A DNA stretch of 64,000 nucleotides, from positions 29,206,619 through 29,270,618 of the forward strand of contig JASFXZ010000001.1 of assembly GCA_032209605.1 (NCBI GenBank), written 5' to 3'. This document shows, one piece after another, positions 10,901 to 22,149 of the stretch (positions are counted from its first letter, which is position 1; each line of letters starts with the position of its first letter). The position numbers and the translations under genes are program-made. The notes under the pieces were generated by a model that worked only from the letters and a program-made list of their open reading frames with translations, was not told the DNA's origin and did not search any database. This DNA comes from Mactromeris polynyma (lineage: Eukaryota; Mollusca; Bivalvia; Venerida; Mactridae).

Positions 10901-11897
10901 GACAATTTGATTGAAGATAATATATGGACATATAAAGTCAATTTTCCTGCAATGATGACGGGATATTGGGGTAGATGAGGCTAGATCAGTGATACAGGAA
11001 CACTGGTTTGGTCAACTTACCGCCGTACTTAACAGAAATGTTGTTTCAAAATGGTGGAATACATCGATACAATAACCGAGTTTCATGGGAATAAATATGA
11101 AGCCCAAATATCGGGCGGCATTGAAAAATACAGTAAATAGTATACACATGCAGTGTCTCAAACGCTGAACCAGCAACGAGCGTAGCTTTAACTTAACTAT
11201 CGTCGAAATTTTCAGATATCACCATTATACGTAAGATTTATAAAGGTGACCATTGATTGTAAATTGACTGAAAATATCAATCCTGAAGACCAAAAATCTA
11301 CAAAGTTATCATTTCTTTTCCTTTTCCTGAAAAGTTACAATTGTCCAGGTTCGGCATTTTTAAACGGTGCCATCGATATGCTTTATATTCCATGTATATG
11401 TTTAAGGTATAGCTGGTGGTAGTCCCTCTTCATATGTCGGCGCCGCAACAAATGTACAGTGTCTACCGAGTGTTCCCGAGTGGGGGCGCTTTGATGACGG
11501 AAGCTCTAGCTTGGCGTTCATGTACGGCATGGAGTATGATGATAACATGGATAACATATTGCAACATTCAAATATCCAAGGATCGCTTGTTAATCAGAAT
11601 GTACCTTGTGCCGTATGTCGAAATAAGGTTCGACCTAGCTCCTTGATGATTCCGGGAAAATTCAGTTGTTTTGAGGGCTGGAATTTCGAGTATCGAGGAT
11701 ATATAATGGCTGGTCACTTCACCCACAAAGCAGGAAGTCAGTACATCTGCCTTGACGAAACTCCGGAAGCCGATCCAGCTGGATACCGTGACGAGGCTGG
11801 AGCATTACTGTACAGAGTTGAAACAGGATGTGGCTCACTACCCTGTCCACCTTATGTGGACAACCGTGAACTCGCCTGTGTTGTATGCACCAAATAA
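7941..11897 (+). CDS. Short-chain collagen C4-like membrane protein, copy 1
   Basis: Four exons give an uninterrupted 283-residue protein: 7941-8144, 8936-9014, 9270-9347 and 11407-11897, all with GT..AG borders and matching phases. The ATG at 7941 is chosen because copies 3 and 4 share it and an extension upstream has no ATG. Residues 1-17 are basic. About 18-38 form one membrane segment, and 39-68 (EKRDQKLEAMRFEFDSLVEK) look like a coiled coil. Exon 2 carries a furin-type RKKR followed by SA. Exons 3-4 hold the C4-like domain, starting GGAVYVRWGRTTCP and ending NRELACVVCTK, with ten cysteines (RTTCP, VQCLP, PCAVC, FSCFEGW, YICLDE, CGSLPCP, CVVC). An NGT sequon sits in exon 3. No Gly-X-Y repeat is present. 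Family members are annotated as short-chain collagen C4-like in bivalves and their biochemical role is unknown. A type II membrane protein that can be shed by furin-type cleavage is inference. Confidence 0.85.
9670..9750 (-). repeat. tRNA-like SINE in intron 3 of C4-like copy 1
   Basis: On the minus strand gttagccggcccgttagagc (A-box-like) is followed about 40 bases later by gggttcgattcc (B-box). Orthologous copies sit in the same intron at 28120-28193 and 46741-46810, so the insertion predates the unit duplications. Minus-strand orientation relative to the gene. Confidence 0.6.
9788..10753. mobile_element. Unit A-specific foldback insertion in intron 3
   Basis: Units B and C run directly from the sequence before 9788 into that after 10753 (compare 28225-28245 and 46845-46865), so about 966 bases were added in unit A or lost from the others. 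Positions 9790-9940 form a long imperfect hairpin whose arms share ttgaatttattaaac around a gaggctttgccgagc loop. A second inverted pair (tttatcacataac near 9945, gttatgtgataaa near 10743) bounds the rest. No open frame of note. Superfamily not recognised. Confidence 0.55.
10828..10890 (+). repeat. tRNA-like remnant in intron 3
   Basis: cggttaactcagtcagtagc followed by ggttctaaccccgg gives A- and B-box-like words in order. Counterparts lie at 28308-28362 and 46918-46965. In the last copy the B-box part is deleted. Confidence 0.45.
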
Positions 11898-12011
11898 ACA
11901 GGCCCTGGGGAATATTATCAGACGACATTAAACTGGCGCTCATTGATCCTCCTTGTGCCCTGTCGCCATGCTCGTCGAGGGGCATGTAATTATATATACA
12001 TTTTGTACTTA

Positions 12012-12179
12012 CAATAGAACATAAAAAATACGACCACCCTTGGGGCCCCTTGAAAAGTGGTCTTATTTTTGAGGTGGTCTTGATATTGTGGTTGAATAAA
12101 GTGAAAAATAGGACAAATGGACTTGAAGATTGTGTTCTTAATTTTGAGGTGATCTTGTTATTGAGGTGAGGTTTTACTG
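12012..12179. mobile_element. Pogo/Tigger-like MITE downstream of C4-like copy 1
   Basis: Ends ttgaggtgaggttttactg before TA. The left end is degenerate (caatagaacataaaaaatac) after TA. Internal words match the MITE at 3732-3926. The orthologous copy in unit B is 29503-29669. Confidence 0.6.
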
Positions 12180-12328
12180 TATATCATATATTATATTGCA
12201 TTCAACCCCATAACTACAGACATACATACATATATGTCTCCATGAGCAATGGTCTAATCTGTAAATGAGTTTCTACGCTAAAGTCATTGCACGGTCAAAA
12301 TCGAAATATATGTGACACACGTTGATTA

Positions 12329-12503
12329 CAGTAAAACCTCAATTATACGAACACCCTTTGGACTGTTGAAAAGTGGTATTATTATTGAGGTGGTCTTAAT
12401 ATTGAGATTGAATAAAGAGCAAAACAGGGGAAATGGACTTATTATGTTTTCTTATTTTGAGGTGGTCTTATTATTGATGTGGTCTTTAAGTGAGAGTTTT
12501 CTG
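12329..12503. mobile_element. Pogo/Tigger-like MITE, second downstream copy
   Basis: Starts cagtaaaacctcaattatac and ends aagtgagagttttctg between TA dinucleotides. Related copies: 29819-29993 (unit B), 48131-48283 (unit C end) and 60435-60587 (mannosidase repeat). Confidence 0.65.
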
Positions 12504-12686
12504 TATTCAATAAAAACTGACACACAAGCGTTTATTATACAAATGAATATAACATCATACTATTCAATAACAATAAATAATAACATATCGATTAGTGTCA
12601 ATTCTTGAAATTATAGTAGAGAAAAGGGAAAATCTGCTACGACAATATTGCAGACGACATCACGTATTGCCTACGGCAGATCGGTA

Positions 12687-12820
12687 TTGACATTCACATT
12701 TCGTCATTTCTCTCCTAAAAAATATTTGCGAAATTCACGATTTCAGCATCAAGAATTCACGATTTTTACTTCAAGAAATCAATATTTCCAAGAAGAGAAG
12801 TAATGAAATGTGAATGTCAC
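12687..12820. repeat. Palindromic hairpin module (unit A)
   Basis: The left arm gacattcacatttcgtcatt pairs imperfectly with the right arm gtaatgaaatgtgaatgtc, with more inverted matches inward. The same module occurs at 33005-33142, 48501-48639 and 60804-60949. It resembles a small foldback MITE, but no clear target duplication was seen. Confidence 0.6.
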
Positions 12821-12901
12821 CATCGGTGTTCCGTATATACCAGATACGGTACACATAGCAAGGCCCCACTCTGTCCGAATGGATGACTAGTGTAAACCTA
12901 G

Positions 12902-13171
12902 AGTTTCGGAAACAGACCGGTTGTAACAAAATTTCATAATTACAAACAAAGGGAAGTAATCAGAAACAAAGCATATGAAATGTCAGCCACACTACGAGAC
13001 AAAAAGATGGGCATCAGCATACAACAAACCAAGTCAGTCTTGCAAAAGCGACGTGAGATGAGCGCCATCTATGATCGTGAACGAGATGCTGGTCGAACTG
13101 TTAAATGGGCAGGATCGAGGCTGATGGTACGCAATGAAACAGGTGGTAACTTCCGGGAAGTGACAGCATAG
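12902..13171 (+). pseudogene. LINE ORF1 C-terminal fragment
   Basis: An open frame of about 89 codons from the 5' truncation point to TAG at 13169-13171. It contains a VVTKFHNYKQREVIRNK stretch typical of the end of the RRM domain. This is followed by LRDKKMGISIQQ, RRE and AGRTVKWAGSRLMV, which resemble the C-terminal domain of L1-type ORF1 proteins (nucleic-acid chaperones that coat the element's RNA). The N-terminal coiled coil and most of the RRM are missing, because the element is truncated at 12895. The frame continues into ORF2 after the stop codon. Assignment rests on motif recognition only. Confidence 0.6.
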
Positions 13172-16100
13172 GAACAGATAGGCGAGGAGCTGCGAATCAT
13201 TTCATGGAACATAAATGGGTTAATCAGAAAGTTAACAGATGAAGACTTCAGTCAACATTTATCACGCTTTGACTTAATATTTTTGTGTGAAACTTGGATT
13301 AATAACAAATGTAACTATAATTTAAACATAAACGACTATGAAAGTGTACATATATACGGAAATAAAACCTCAGGTGTTAAAAAGGGGCGACAAAGTGGAA
13401 GTATATCATTCTACTATAAAACGGAACTAAAAGACTATATATCTATTATAGAAACAAATGTTATAGGTTTTTTATGGATCAAAATAGATCAAGTATTGTT
13501 GAATTCTGACATAGATATATATATCTGTCATGTATACATCCCACCAATTTCCTCCAAGGTATTACTTGACAAAGATATTGACTTTTTCGAGATATTAGAA
13601 AATGATATTGGGAAATATAGCAATTTAGGTGACACTTATATTACAGGTGATTTTAACTCTAGAACGTCAACTATATCTGATTTTCTAGAATTTGACATAT
13701 ATCTTGATATACATGACGAAACATCCAATAATGGCACAGCCGAAAATGGTACGAATAATATCCCAAAACGATCAAATATCGACACCGTAATAGATAGTTA
13801 TGGTAGAAAATTATTATCCCTATGTAAATCTACAAATCACATTATAGCCAATGGTCGTCTTCATGACGACATTGACGGTAATTTCACATTTTGTTCATCA
13901 CGAGGCTCAAGTGTCACAGATTACCTCATGTTAGGAATAAACCATATAAATAACATACACAATTTTAGCATATTAGAATGGAACAATTTCTCCGATCATT
14001 GTGCGTTGTATTTCAATATATTTCAATTGAAAATAATGAACAAAAATTAAGTTTCAACAAAGAAAAGGTAACTGAATTTATGACCTTGTTACGAAATAAT
14101 ATTGATAGATTACAAATTACGAATGAAACTGTCGAAATACAAGTAGACAACTTAACTTCGTTCCTATATGATAATGCAAATTGATTTTTAGTACAAATTA
14201 CAACAATTGCGTAAAAACACATAATAAGATTATTAATAAACCTAAATGGTTTGATAACGAATGTTACACGGCTAAACAGAAATTCAAGAAAGCACGAAAT
14301 GCATTTCTCCGTAATAAAAATGAAACAAATAGGTTATGCTTTACAAAACTCCGAACAAAATATAACCGAATTCGTCAAAAATCAAAATACCGATATAGAG
14401 TCGAAGAAGGTAAAAAGTTAAAACAAATAGCTAAAACGAAACCACGCATGTTTTGGCAAAATCTTAAAAAATGCTACAGTAATAGAGCGCCTAAAAATAA
14501 CAATACAAATTTAAATGACTTTTACGAACACTTCAAGACTCTTTTGTCTGAAACCCCAAATACAAATTTAGACAATATTAATAACGAAACTCCACCTTTA
14601 ACCGATGATGACCTTGACATTCCTATCACAGAACAAGAGGTACGAAACGCGTTGTTTAAACAAGGCAATAATAAAGCATGTGGACCAGACCATTTAACAG
14701 CAGAATTAATAAAAGCTTCTTACGAGGTCATATCCCCATATTTAGTATCAATATACAACCAGATATATAATAACTCAGAATATCCAAATAGTTGGGGGCC
14801 TAGGATATATCATCCCAATATTTAAAGGAGGTGATCCAAATAAAGCAAATAATTATAGGGGAATCACGCTAAACAATATATTAGCAAAGGTATACTCACA
14901 AATATTGTTAAACCGTTTAACTGTCTGGGCAAATAGAAACAACATAATCACACAAAACCAATTTGGTTATCAGAAAAAGAAAAGCACTACAGATTGCATT
15001 TTTATTCTACATTCCATAATATCGAAAGTACTAACTTCAGGTCAAAAATTATACACTGTTTTTATCGATTATGAGAAAGCATATGATAAAATAAACTTAA
15101 ATTGTTTATGGCATAAACTATTATCTACTAATGTAAGCACAAAAATGGTGAAATCCCTACAATCCATGTATGCTGTTGTTAAAAGTGCAGTAAAGCAAAA
15201 CTCTTTTACATCAGAATACATTCAGTCATTCCAGGGCGTTAAACAAGGAGACGCTAGTTCAGCGTTACTTTTCATGCTATATATAAACGATATTCACGAA
15301 AATATAATTCAAACTTAGACGGAATATTCACAATAGACGAACTGAAATTATTTTTGATTCTTTATGCAGATGACCAAGCTTTATTTGCCACATCTCCAAA
15401 TTCTTTACAATCAATGTTAAACGATATTGAACAGTATTGTCATACATATAACTTAAAAATAAATACCAATAAAACGAAAGTACTTATATTTGAGAAAGGC
15501 ACACGCCATACAACAACAGATTTTTTCTTATATAACACTAAATTAGATATTGTCACTAGTTTTAAATATCTAGGCGTGTTCCTATTTAAAAACGGAAATT
15601 GGTATAGGACGCAAAAATGTATTGCCGAGCATTCAGCTAAAGCAATGCATAGGCTATTTTCAGTTTTTCACCAATTTGAATTTAAAACCGAAGATAAATG
15701 TAAGTTATTTGATACTCTAGTTTCACCTATTTTAAACTATTCATCGGAAATCTGGGGGCTAAACGAAGGCAAAGACATTGAATTAATACATACAAAATTT
15801 CTCAGAAAATTGCTGTACGTAAATAAATCTACAAACTTAGACGGTCTTTATGGCGAACTCGGACGCGTACCTTTAAAAATCATGAGACAGATACCTATGT
15901 TTAGATATTGGATTAAGCTGTTGAACTCGACCGAAGATACAATGATAAAACATGTTTATAATTGGTTAAAACGTGACGCGGACAACGACCTATCATATAA
16001 CGGACAAAATTGGGCATTCCAAATTAAAGCTCTATTAAATAATATTGGGCTTACTTACATATGGAATAACCAAAATGCAAATAATCACACCCTGACAATA

Positions 16101-16559
16101 ATTAAATATAGAATTATAAATCAATATCAACAAAGCTGGTACAGTAATATCAATAATTCACAACGATTATTATCTTACAGTCGATATAAACATGAATTCA
16201 AACCTGAACTGTATTTAGACATTATAACTGAAAGAAAATTTAAAATTGCTTTAACAAAATTCCGAATATCCTCACATAGTCTTGAAATAGAACGTGGAAG
16301 ATATAATAACATCGCACGCGAAAATCGGATCTGTAAATTTTGTAATATGAACGTAATTGAAAGCGAATATCATTTTCTATTAATTTGTCCCACATTCTCT
16401 GATGTACGAAATAAATATCTCAAAAAGTATTACTGCAGATGGCCAACTCTCTTTAAATTTGATAAAATCATGTCATCCGTTAATAAAAAAGAATTTTTTG
16501 ATCTTTCAAAATACATTTATTTTGCAAACAAAATAAGATTACAATTAGACCCAATTTAA
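13172..16559 (+). pseudogene. LINE ORF2: endonuclease and reverse transcriptase, frameshifted
   Basis: The endonuclease part (about 13193-14050) has ISWNING, LCETW, GDFNSR and SDH motifs of APE-type nucleases. The reverse transcriptase part has ACGPDHL, YRGITL, FIDYEKAYDK (motif A), QGVKQGDASSALLF (motif B) and LYADD (catalytic motif C, 15363-15377). A C-terminal CKFC...H zinc-knuckle-like region lies near 16330-16390. The reading frame is broken near 14047 and 14178, at a run of G near 14793 (one extra base) and near 15305 (one base missing). Otherwise long stretches remain open, so decay is recent. The product would nick the target and copy element RNA into DNA, but this copy cannot encode it. 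Confidence 0.85.
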
Positions 16560-16809
16560 TTACATCGTTAAAATCTAGATTTTAATTTAATATTCTCGAT
16601 AATATATTATTAACATCAAATCACAATTGTTTAAGCTTCTCTACCTATCATGTATGTTTTTGACATCTCTGATTTCATGGCTTTATATAAAACTTGTCTA
16701 TACCACTACATTACATTACATTATATTATATTATATGTATATTATGTAGGCTAGAAGCTAAGTTATGCTTAATAGCTGAATAAATAGTGTTGTTGTTGTT
16801 GTTGTTGTA

Positions 16810-17267
16810 TAGGGAAGACTACATGCGTATTCATAAATTACTAAATTTCTTAAACCAGTTTACTGTTAACCAGTTTGATAAGTTTAGTTACTTATGAAGA
16901 CAAATGCAATACTTTATTTATATGATAAAGTATCCCAGCAAACACCTGACGTCAATACGACGTTGTCGTAACGTTGGATTTGGGTCATGACGCCACCGAC
17001 CACAATCCAACGTAGCGTTGGATAATCGTCGGAAGCGTGTATAAATTTTCATCTGATATATAGATCTATATAGTTACCATAATTTTATACAATTAGTAGT
17101 ATTTAACCTCTCCCATAATAATAAAACTGTGAATTATTACAGATATTTGTCATATTGTTTTATTTAAAGGGACTCGACTCCAGATTCTCAATTGCAAAAA
17201 TAATATATTGTTTCAAAAACCTATTTTTATCGTCTTGTTCGTTCGATGACAGTAAAATAATATAATT
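16810..17267. other. Unit A tail, no gene seen
   Basis: Matches 33208-33622 of unit B. It contains short palindromic words built on acgttgg near 16950-17030, which are shortened in unit B (33355-33385). No gene recognised. Confidence 0.5.
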
Positions 17268-17410
17268 GAATGATTAACATGATCGAAAAGTAATGAAATT
17301 ACGCCAGTTTTTTACATTTTTCCTTCGCAAAATCTACTGCGTTACTTACGGTATAAAACTTAATCAAAGGACTGAAGGTCCTGAGAGGCGCTTCCAAGGC
17401 AAGAACGTAC

Positions 17411-18491
17411 TGTAACAGGACGGCGGCCTCTGAACAAATAAATCACTGGGTGGGGGTATGATGTACGGACGGAATACGAATTTATTCCTATTAGGAGACG
17501 ACGGAATCCTATGGGTGGATGACTTAGAAATACAACAATCCAAATTACTCTACTAAATGATGTTTTATTTTATTACAATGAATCAACTATGATCTAGATT
17601 CTATTGTTATTTGTTCGACAAAAATATCTTTAAATATTTACATGTCCATCATAGCTTTATATAGTCTGTATTAGATCTCCTGGTGTTGTCTAGTTCCTCC
17701 GATTCTCCGGTTAGCGCTATTGATACTATATGAATTTTAACTATGTTATGATTACATATTAGTGAATTTTGATAGTTTATTTTTGGGTGTTAAGCGACCG
17801 AAATCCGAAAGTGAAAAGATGGTGTCTGATGCCAGCATTCCGTTTTATATTTCCCGCGTCATAATACTTAACATCCAAGAGCGTCCAATGCGGTAATGCG
17901 GCAGTCCCCAACCAATCAAATTCGGGAATCATTATATATACATGTTCCGCGCATCCAATGAATAAACCTGCGGATTTTCCCGAAAATTGTGTTCCTCCGC
18001 CGTACAAGATATATACCATTTTAGGATATCCAAACATGTTAATTACAGCAGGGGTCACGACCTTGATTATTCTAGACCCATTAATAACATTAGCATTGCC
18101 TATCCTGAAAGTAAGTCAGGGTATTTTCCAGGAATGACGGTGACAGCAGAAATAGTGGCGCCATATTTCTAAACACAAATTTGTAAAATATAATTATTTA
18201 GATTCACTGAATACCACAGCATTGTCTAATGCAAATAAGTAAGTGATATATGCTAATTAACATTATGTCACAACATATTGAGTGTGTCACGGGAAATTGT
18301 CATATAATTTCGCGACCTGTCAAATGGAAGTGCAACTTTGAGGTTCCCGGACGACCACACAAATGAAGTAAACAACATGTTATTTGCTATGATAAGTAAT
18401 TGTACTGTACACAAACATGTGTACTGAATAAATAAAGTACAGTCACAAGGTATTGTAGCTAACCAGGACTGTAAGAGTACCTCTTATTACA
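17411..18491. mobile_element. Probable solo LTR
   Basis: A 1,081-bp insertion that begins TGTAACAGGA and ends TTATTACA, giving the TG..CA ends of an LTR. GTAC lies directly on both sides (17407-17410 and 18492-18495). Units A (near 150) and C (near 33771) carry a single intact target (agtacgttttc and tgtacgttttc). No gag or pol coding is present, as expected after LTR-LTR recombination. Family not identified. Confidence 0.7.
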
Positions 18492-21400
18492 GTACGTTTT
18501 CCATATCATTGGAAGGTGAATATTTTCAATAAATAAACAAGCTAATAGGACCTATATTCGTATTAGTATTTTTTTTTTCAAAAACAGGAAAAACGCAAAT
18601 ATGATTATTATCATTGAACTAACCTGCGTTTGATATGAACTAATCCAATGAATGACATTACGTCAATGCTATTGCGTTATCAAATCTTGGTCCTACTATA
18701 GAGAACGTAAAGTATTAACTACTAGATGCCCAAGGGCAACATGTCAAGCCCGGCAAATGTTAAGCGATTAAGAGAATACGGCTATATAATGCCATACAGT
18801 GCATATCTATTATATCAATCTTTTACTTTTGACTTACAAGTGTGATATTGATCTTTGACCTATGTACTGGTAGGGTATGTGTCATGCGTGTGACACACCG
18901 TCTCATCATGTTGAACATTTGTACCAAGTAATTCAAATAATCCCGTGATACATAACAAGTGTCATATTCTGGAAAAGAACTATCAGACCCTTTTCTGACA
19001 TTTGACCTCTACGTGCGACCCTGGCATTTGCGCTATATACACAGACTTAAGCGCAACACACCATCGCTGCATAGTGAAGTATATGTCTAGTAATTTTATC
19101 ATCCCCCAATAAAGGACAATGTAAGGTCAATATATTTAGATCGTTTTTTTATGTTTGACCTGTTAGTGTGACCGTAACCTTTATGCTACAGACATGGAAC
19201 TTGCACGATAAATAGGTCACCATGGTGAACATTGGTGCAAAGGAATTCGAAAATCCTTTCAGTACTTTGATCATAATATGATCAGTCATGAGAGTTTTGG
19301 TCCAAACAGGATATCTGGGCGAAAATGATTTATTTGCATATTCTTGTGCTTCGACCTCCGTAGAATGACCAGAGATGGTAAATTTTAGATGGAATAGACC
19401 AGTTCTTATGGGAAAAAAATGATTTAAGTAACATCATCATAACAACCAAATGCAGAATATTTCAGTTTGTATTGTCATTTATTGACAGATTATTAATAAC
19501 ATATTTCCACAACACAACAGTTTTTACCATGAACTGTTGTATATACCTGCATTATTTATATACGTTAATTGTTTCTGTGATCTTAATACAAAAAATCCAT
19601 AATTATGCCCACAATTTCATTCTTACAAGGATTTCAATAATATCTATGTCAAGATATTAATGAGAAACAGTGTTTTCAACAGTTTGAATAAAAATGAATG
19701 TATTAATATCTATTCATTTGTCTGCTTCGAAGTGTAAATTCGACATGATAGCGTCGAAATAGCTCTAAATTTGTAGCAAAATTAGGTGCAAGAGGTTATG
19801 CAAAAGTATCAAACAAATCCCTTAATCCAGATAGCTCATCCTAATCCAAGACAACAATGTAAATCTGGCGATTGATTTCCATTTTTTTTGCATAATACGG
19901 AAATGAAAATTAGACAAATATGGTTGCTATGGTAACCAAATTAAAAAAACAACAACATAGAAAACATCAAAATATTACTGTTTGAACAACAAATGTAATG
20001 CAAATACAGTTTAAGGCAACTATAATCCCCATTGGTTTATTACAAAGTACTTCCTAGCATTAAATTGTATAAGTTTTCAAAAATGATCACAATAGGCATA
20101 TCTCAGACAATCAAGTTGCATCAAGTTTTTACTAGATCTTCTACAAGTTACAATAACTTGAATTTAGATATATGTGATAATATATACAAAGTAAGCATGT
20201 TAAAGCAAAACTTCAATAGTCAGTGAACCTAAGCATACAGAACTGTATCATAAAAAGTGAATATAATTTTTTTTTCAACATAAATCACAGTGTATAACCA
20301 GATTTGACTTCCGCCGAGTGATGTGACTTCTACAGAGGGAAGCGTTCCAAACAGGTGAGTAGTGGTGTCCACTTTCTTACCAATAATTCGTAATTTCGAT
20401 CTTTCTGTAGGATCTTTTATCATCTGAACGACGGTGAATGTCTAAATTTACTATAAAAACAATACAAAGCGATATCGTTGGGGAATAAAGCTTGTATCGT
20501 CCGTTTAAATTTGACATTTTGAAAAAAGTGTAAAAAAATGCCTTAAAATGCTAAAATTTAAACCTTTTTGCGGTATAATTGAATAGTTTTACTCCTTATA
20601 TCAGAACATATATCATTTACGAACAATTCTAGCAAGTTGCAAGTCTGTCGGTGCTCTTAAACCGACGTGTTATCCTTCCAAAGGGACCCTGGTATGCACA
20701 AATATGATGACGTTTACCGCAGAGGGTATTTTGCAATGATGACGTTGCCGGCTGAGGAGAGACATGTATGGATGCCAATTTCGGCCGAAGAAAACACTTT
20801 ATAAAACGACGGATTTTTTGTTTTCTATTCGTTTTTATACCCGATAAAGCAAGGAATGCTTAGAAGAATCAATGCTAATCGCCAACGATTAATAAAGGCG
20901 TTCTTCGACGCCATGCACGTTTGCGATTCATTGATATTCATTTTTGATAGTCTTTCGGTTCAACCAGAAATGGCATGAATGCTTTAGAAGTGAATGTATG
21001 CATATAATTCCTTCTAGATGTTCTCCATATAATATCTGAAGTGGGTCGGTGTACTTTCAATGCTTTATCTAGATATTTCGATACAGTTTCATCCCCTATT
21101 TTATACACATCATAGTACCAAGAAAGAATCTTTTGCAATTCAACTCTATATAAGTCTATATTTCAAAGTTAGACTTATGACAGTCAGTCTGAAAACATAA
21201 GTCTACTTTTTGTAGACTTAGATGGTTAAAAACCAATAAGGCTGCACTCATACAGTACAGACGACAATAAATCATATTATGTATTTGACTTTCCAAAACA
21301 TTCTTAAGCAGTTACTAACTCAGGCTGAATGACCGTAAGTATCTACTTATCGCACAGATGTGTTATTAACACATTGCATAGTTTCGATGGGCCTTATCCT
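18492..21400. other. Unit B spacer, no gene seen
   Basis: 18492-19256 matches 150-905 of unit A. From 19260 to about 21400 the sequence differs from unit A and has no recognised repeat or domain. A hairpin built on aagtctac and gtagactt lies near 21200-21230. Frames are short. Confidence 0.5.
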
Positions 21401-21404
21401 GGTT

Positions 21405-21795
21405 TTTTTTATCAAGTCTGGATGTGGAGTGCGGCGCTCAAACCCAATAATTACTCACAAATCGCTTAATTACCATACACTCTCAAAGAAAATGGACCAA
21501 AAAGAATATTCAGCGCTCCGTTGACATTTTCATGCAGCTTCCACACTCAGTTTTTCAATATCAGATTAACAGGAGTAAATACTTAAAGGGCCAGCCATTT
21601 CTGTCTTATGAGACAGTAATTATCAAGTCTGGATGTGGAGTGCGGCGCTCAAACCCAATACTTACTCACAAATCGCTTAATTACCATACACTCTCAAAGA
21701 AAATGGACCAAAAAGAATATTAAGCGCTCACTTGACATTTTCATGCAGTTTCCTCACTCAGTTTTTCAATATCAGAATAATAGGAGTAAATTTTG
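21405..21795. repeat. Local direct duplication of about 210 bp
   Basis: The block starting atcaagtctggatgtggagt at about 21411 recurs at about 21626. Unit A has a single version at about 3440-3600. A local tandem duplication in unit B is the simplest reading. Confidence 0.7.
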
Positions 21796-21954
21796 TGAGT
21801 CGAGATTCGAGTCCTGAGTGTAAGTAACCGTTATAAACCAACGTACGCTTAAAATCTTGCAGGAATTGTTTTATAAAACTGTTTTCCATTTCTTCTTCGA
21901 CGTGTACTTATCTTGCAGAGGAATGATTGGCACAGAACTCCTGTCAAATAAGTA

Positions 21955-22149
21955 CAGTAAAATCTCACATAAAGACCGCCTCAATAAGAAGACCATCTCA
22001 ATAAGAAAACCATCTCAAAATTAAGACCACAATTTTCAAGTCCGTTTTCATTGTTTTGCTCTTTATTCAACTTCAATATTAAGACCACCTAGAAAAGAAA
22101 ACCAGTTTTCAAGTGTCCCAATGGTAGTCTTATTACTGAGGTTTAACTT
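21955..22149. mobile_element. Pogo/Tigger-like MITE, unit B orthologue of 3732-3926
   Basis: Starts cagtaaaatctcacataaag after TA. The right end is degenerate (actgaggtttaacttt before TA). It occupies the same position in the unit as the MITE at 3732, so it was present before duplication. Confidence 0.65.

Larger units (their letters stand above)
12895..16805 (+). mobile_element. Non-LTR retrotransposon (LINE), 5'-truncated, degenerate ORF2
   Basis: Flanked by TGTA on both sides (12891-12894 and 16806-16809). Paralogous sites at 33201-33215, 48708-48722 and 61088-61102 run straight across without it, so the borders are well defined. It holds the C-terminal part of an RNA-binding ORF1, an APE-type endonuclease plus reverse transcriptase ORF2, and ends in a run of GTT triplets (16787-16805) in place of a poly(A) tail. 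Target-primed insertion is the known mechanism of this class. The clade was not assigned. Confidence 0.85.
1..17267. repeat. Segmental repeat unit A
   Basis: First of three diverged tandem units. The opening block (aattgaatgattgacatgat) recurs at 17268 and 33623, and the order of modules is the same in each unit: opening block, spacer, pogo-like MITE, 100-bp tRNA-like array, C4-like gene, pogo-like MITEs, hairpin module, tail. Unit A additionally carries a C-type lectin exon, a 0.97-kb foldback insertion and a LINE. Divergence between units is a few percent plus many indels, so this is an old duplication rather than an assembly echo. Confidence 0.8.

Noticed and set aside
20229..20423. Minus-strand 64-codon frame possibly representing an exon
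   Set aside because: A possible acceptor and donor exist nearby, but no domain or paralogue supports it.
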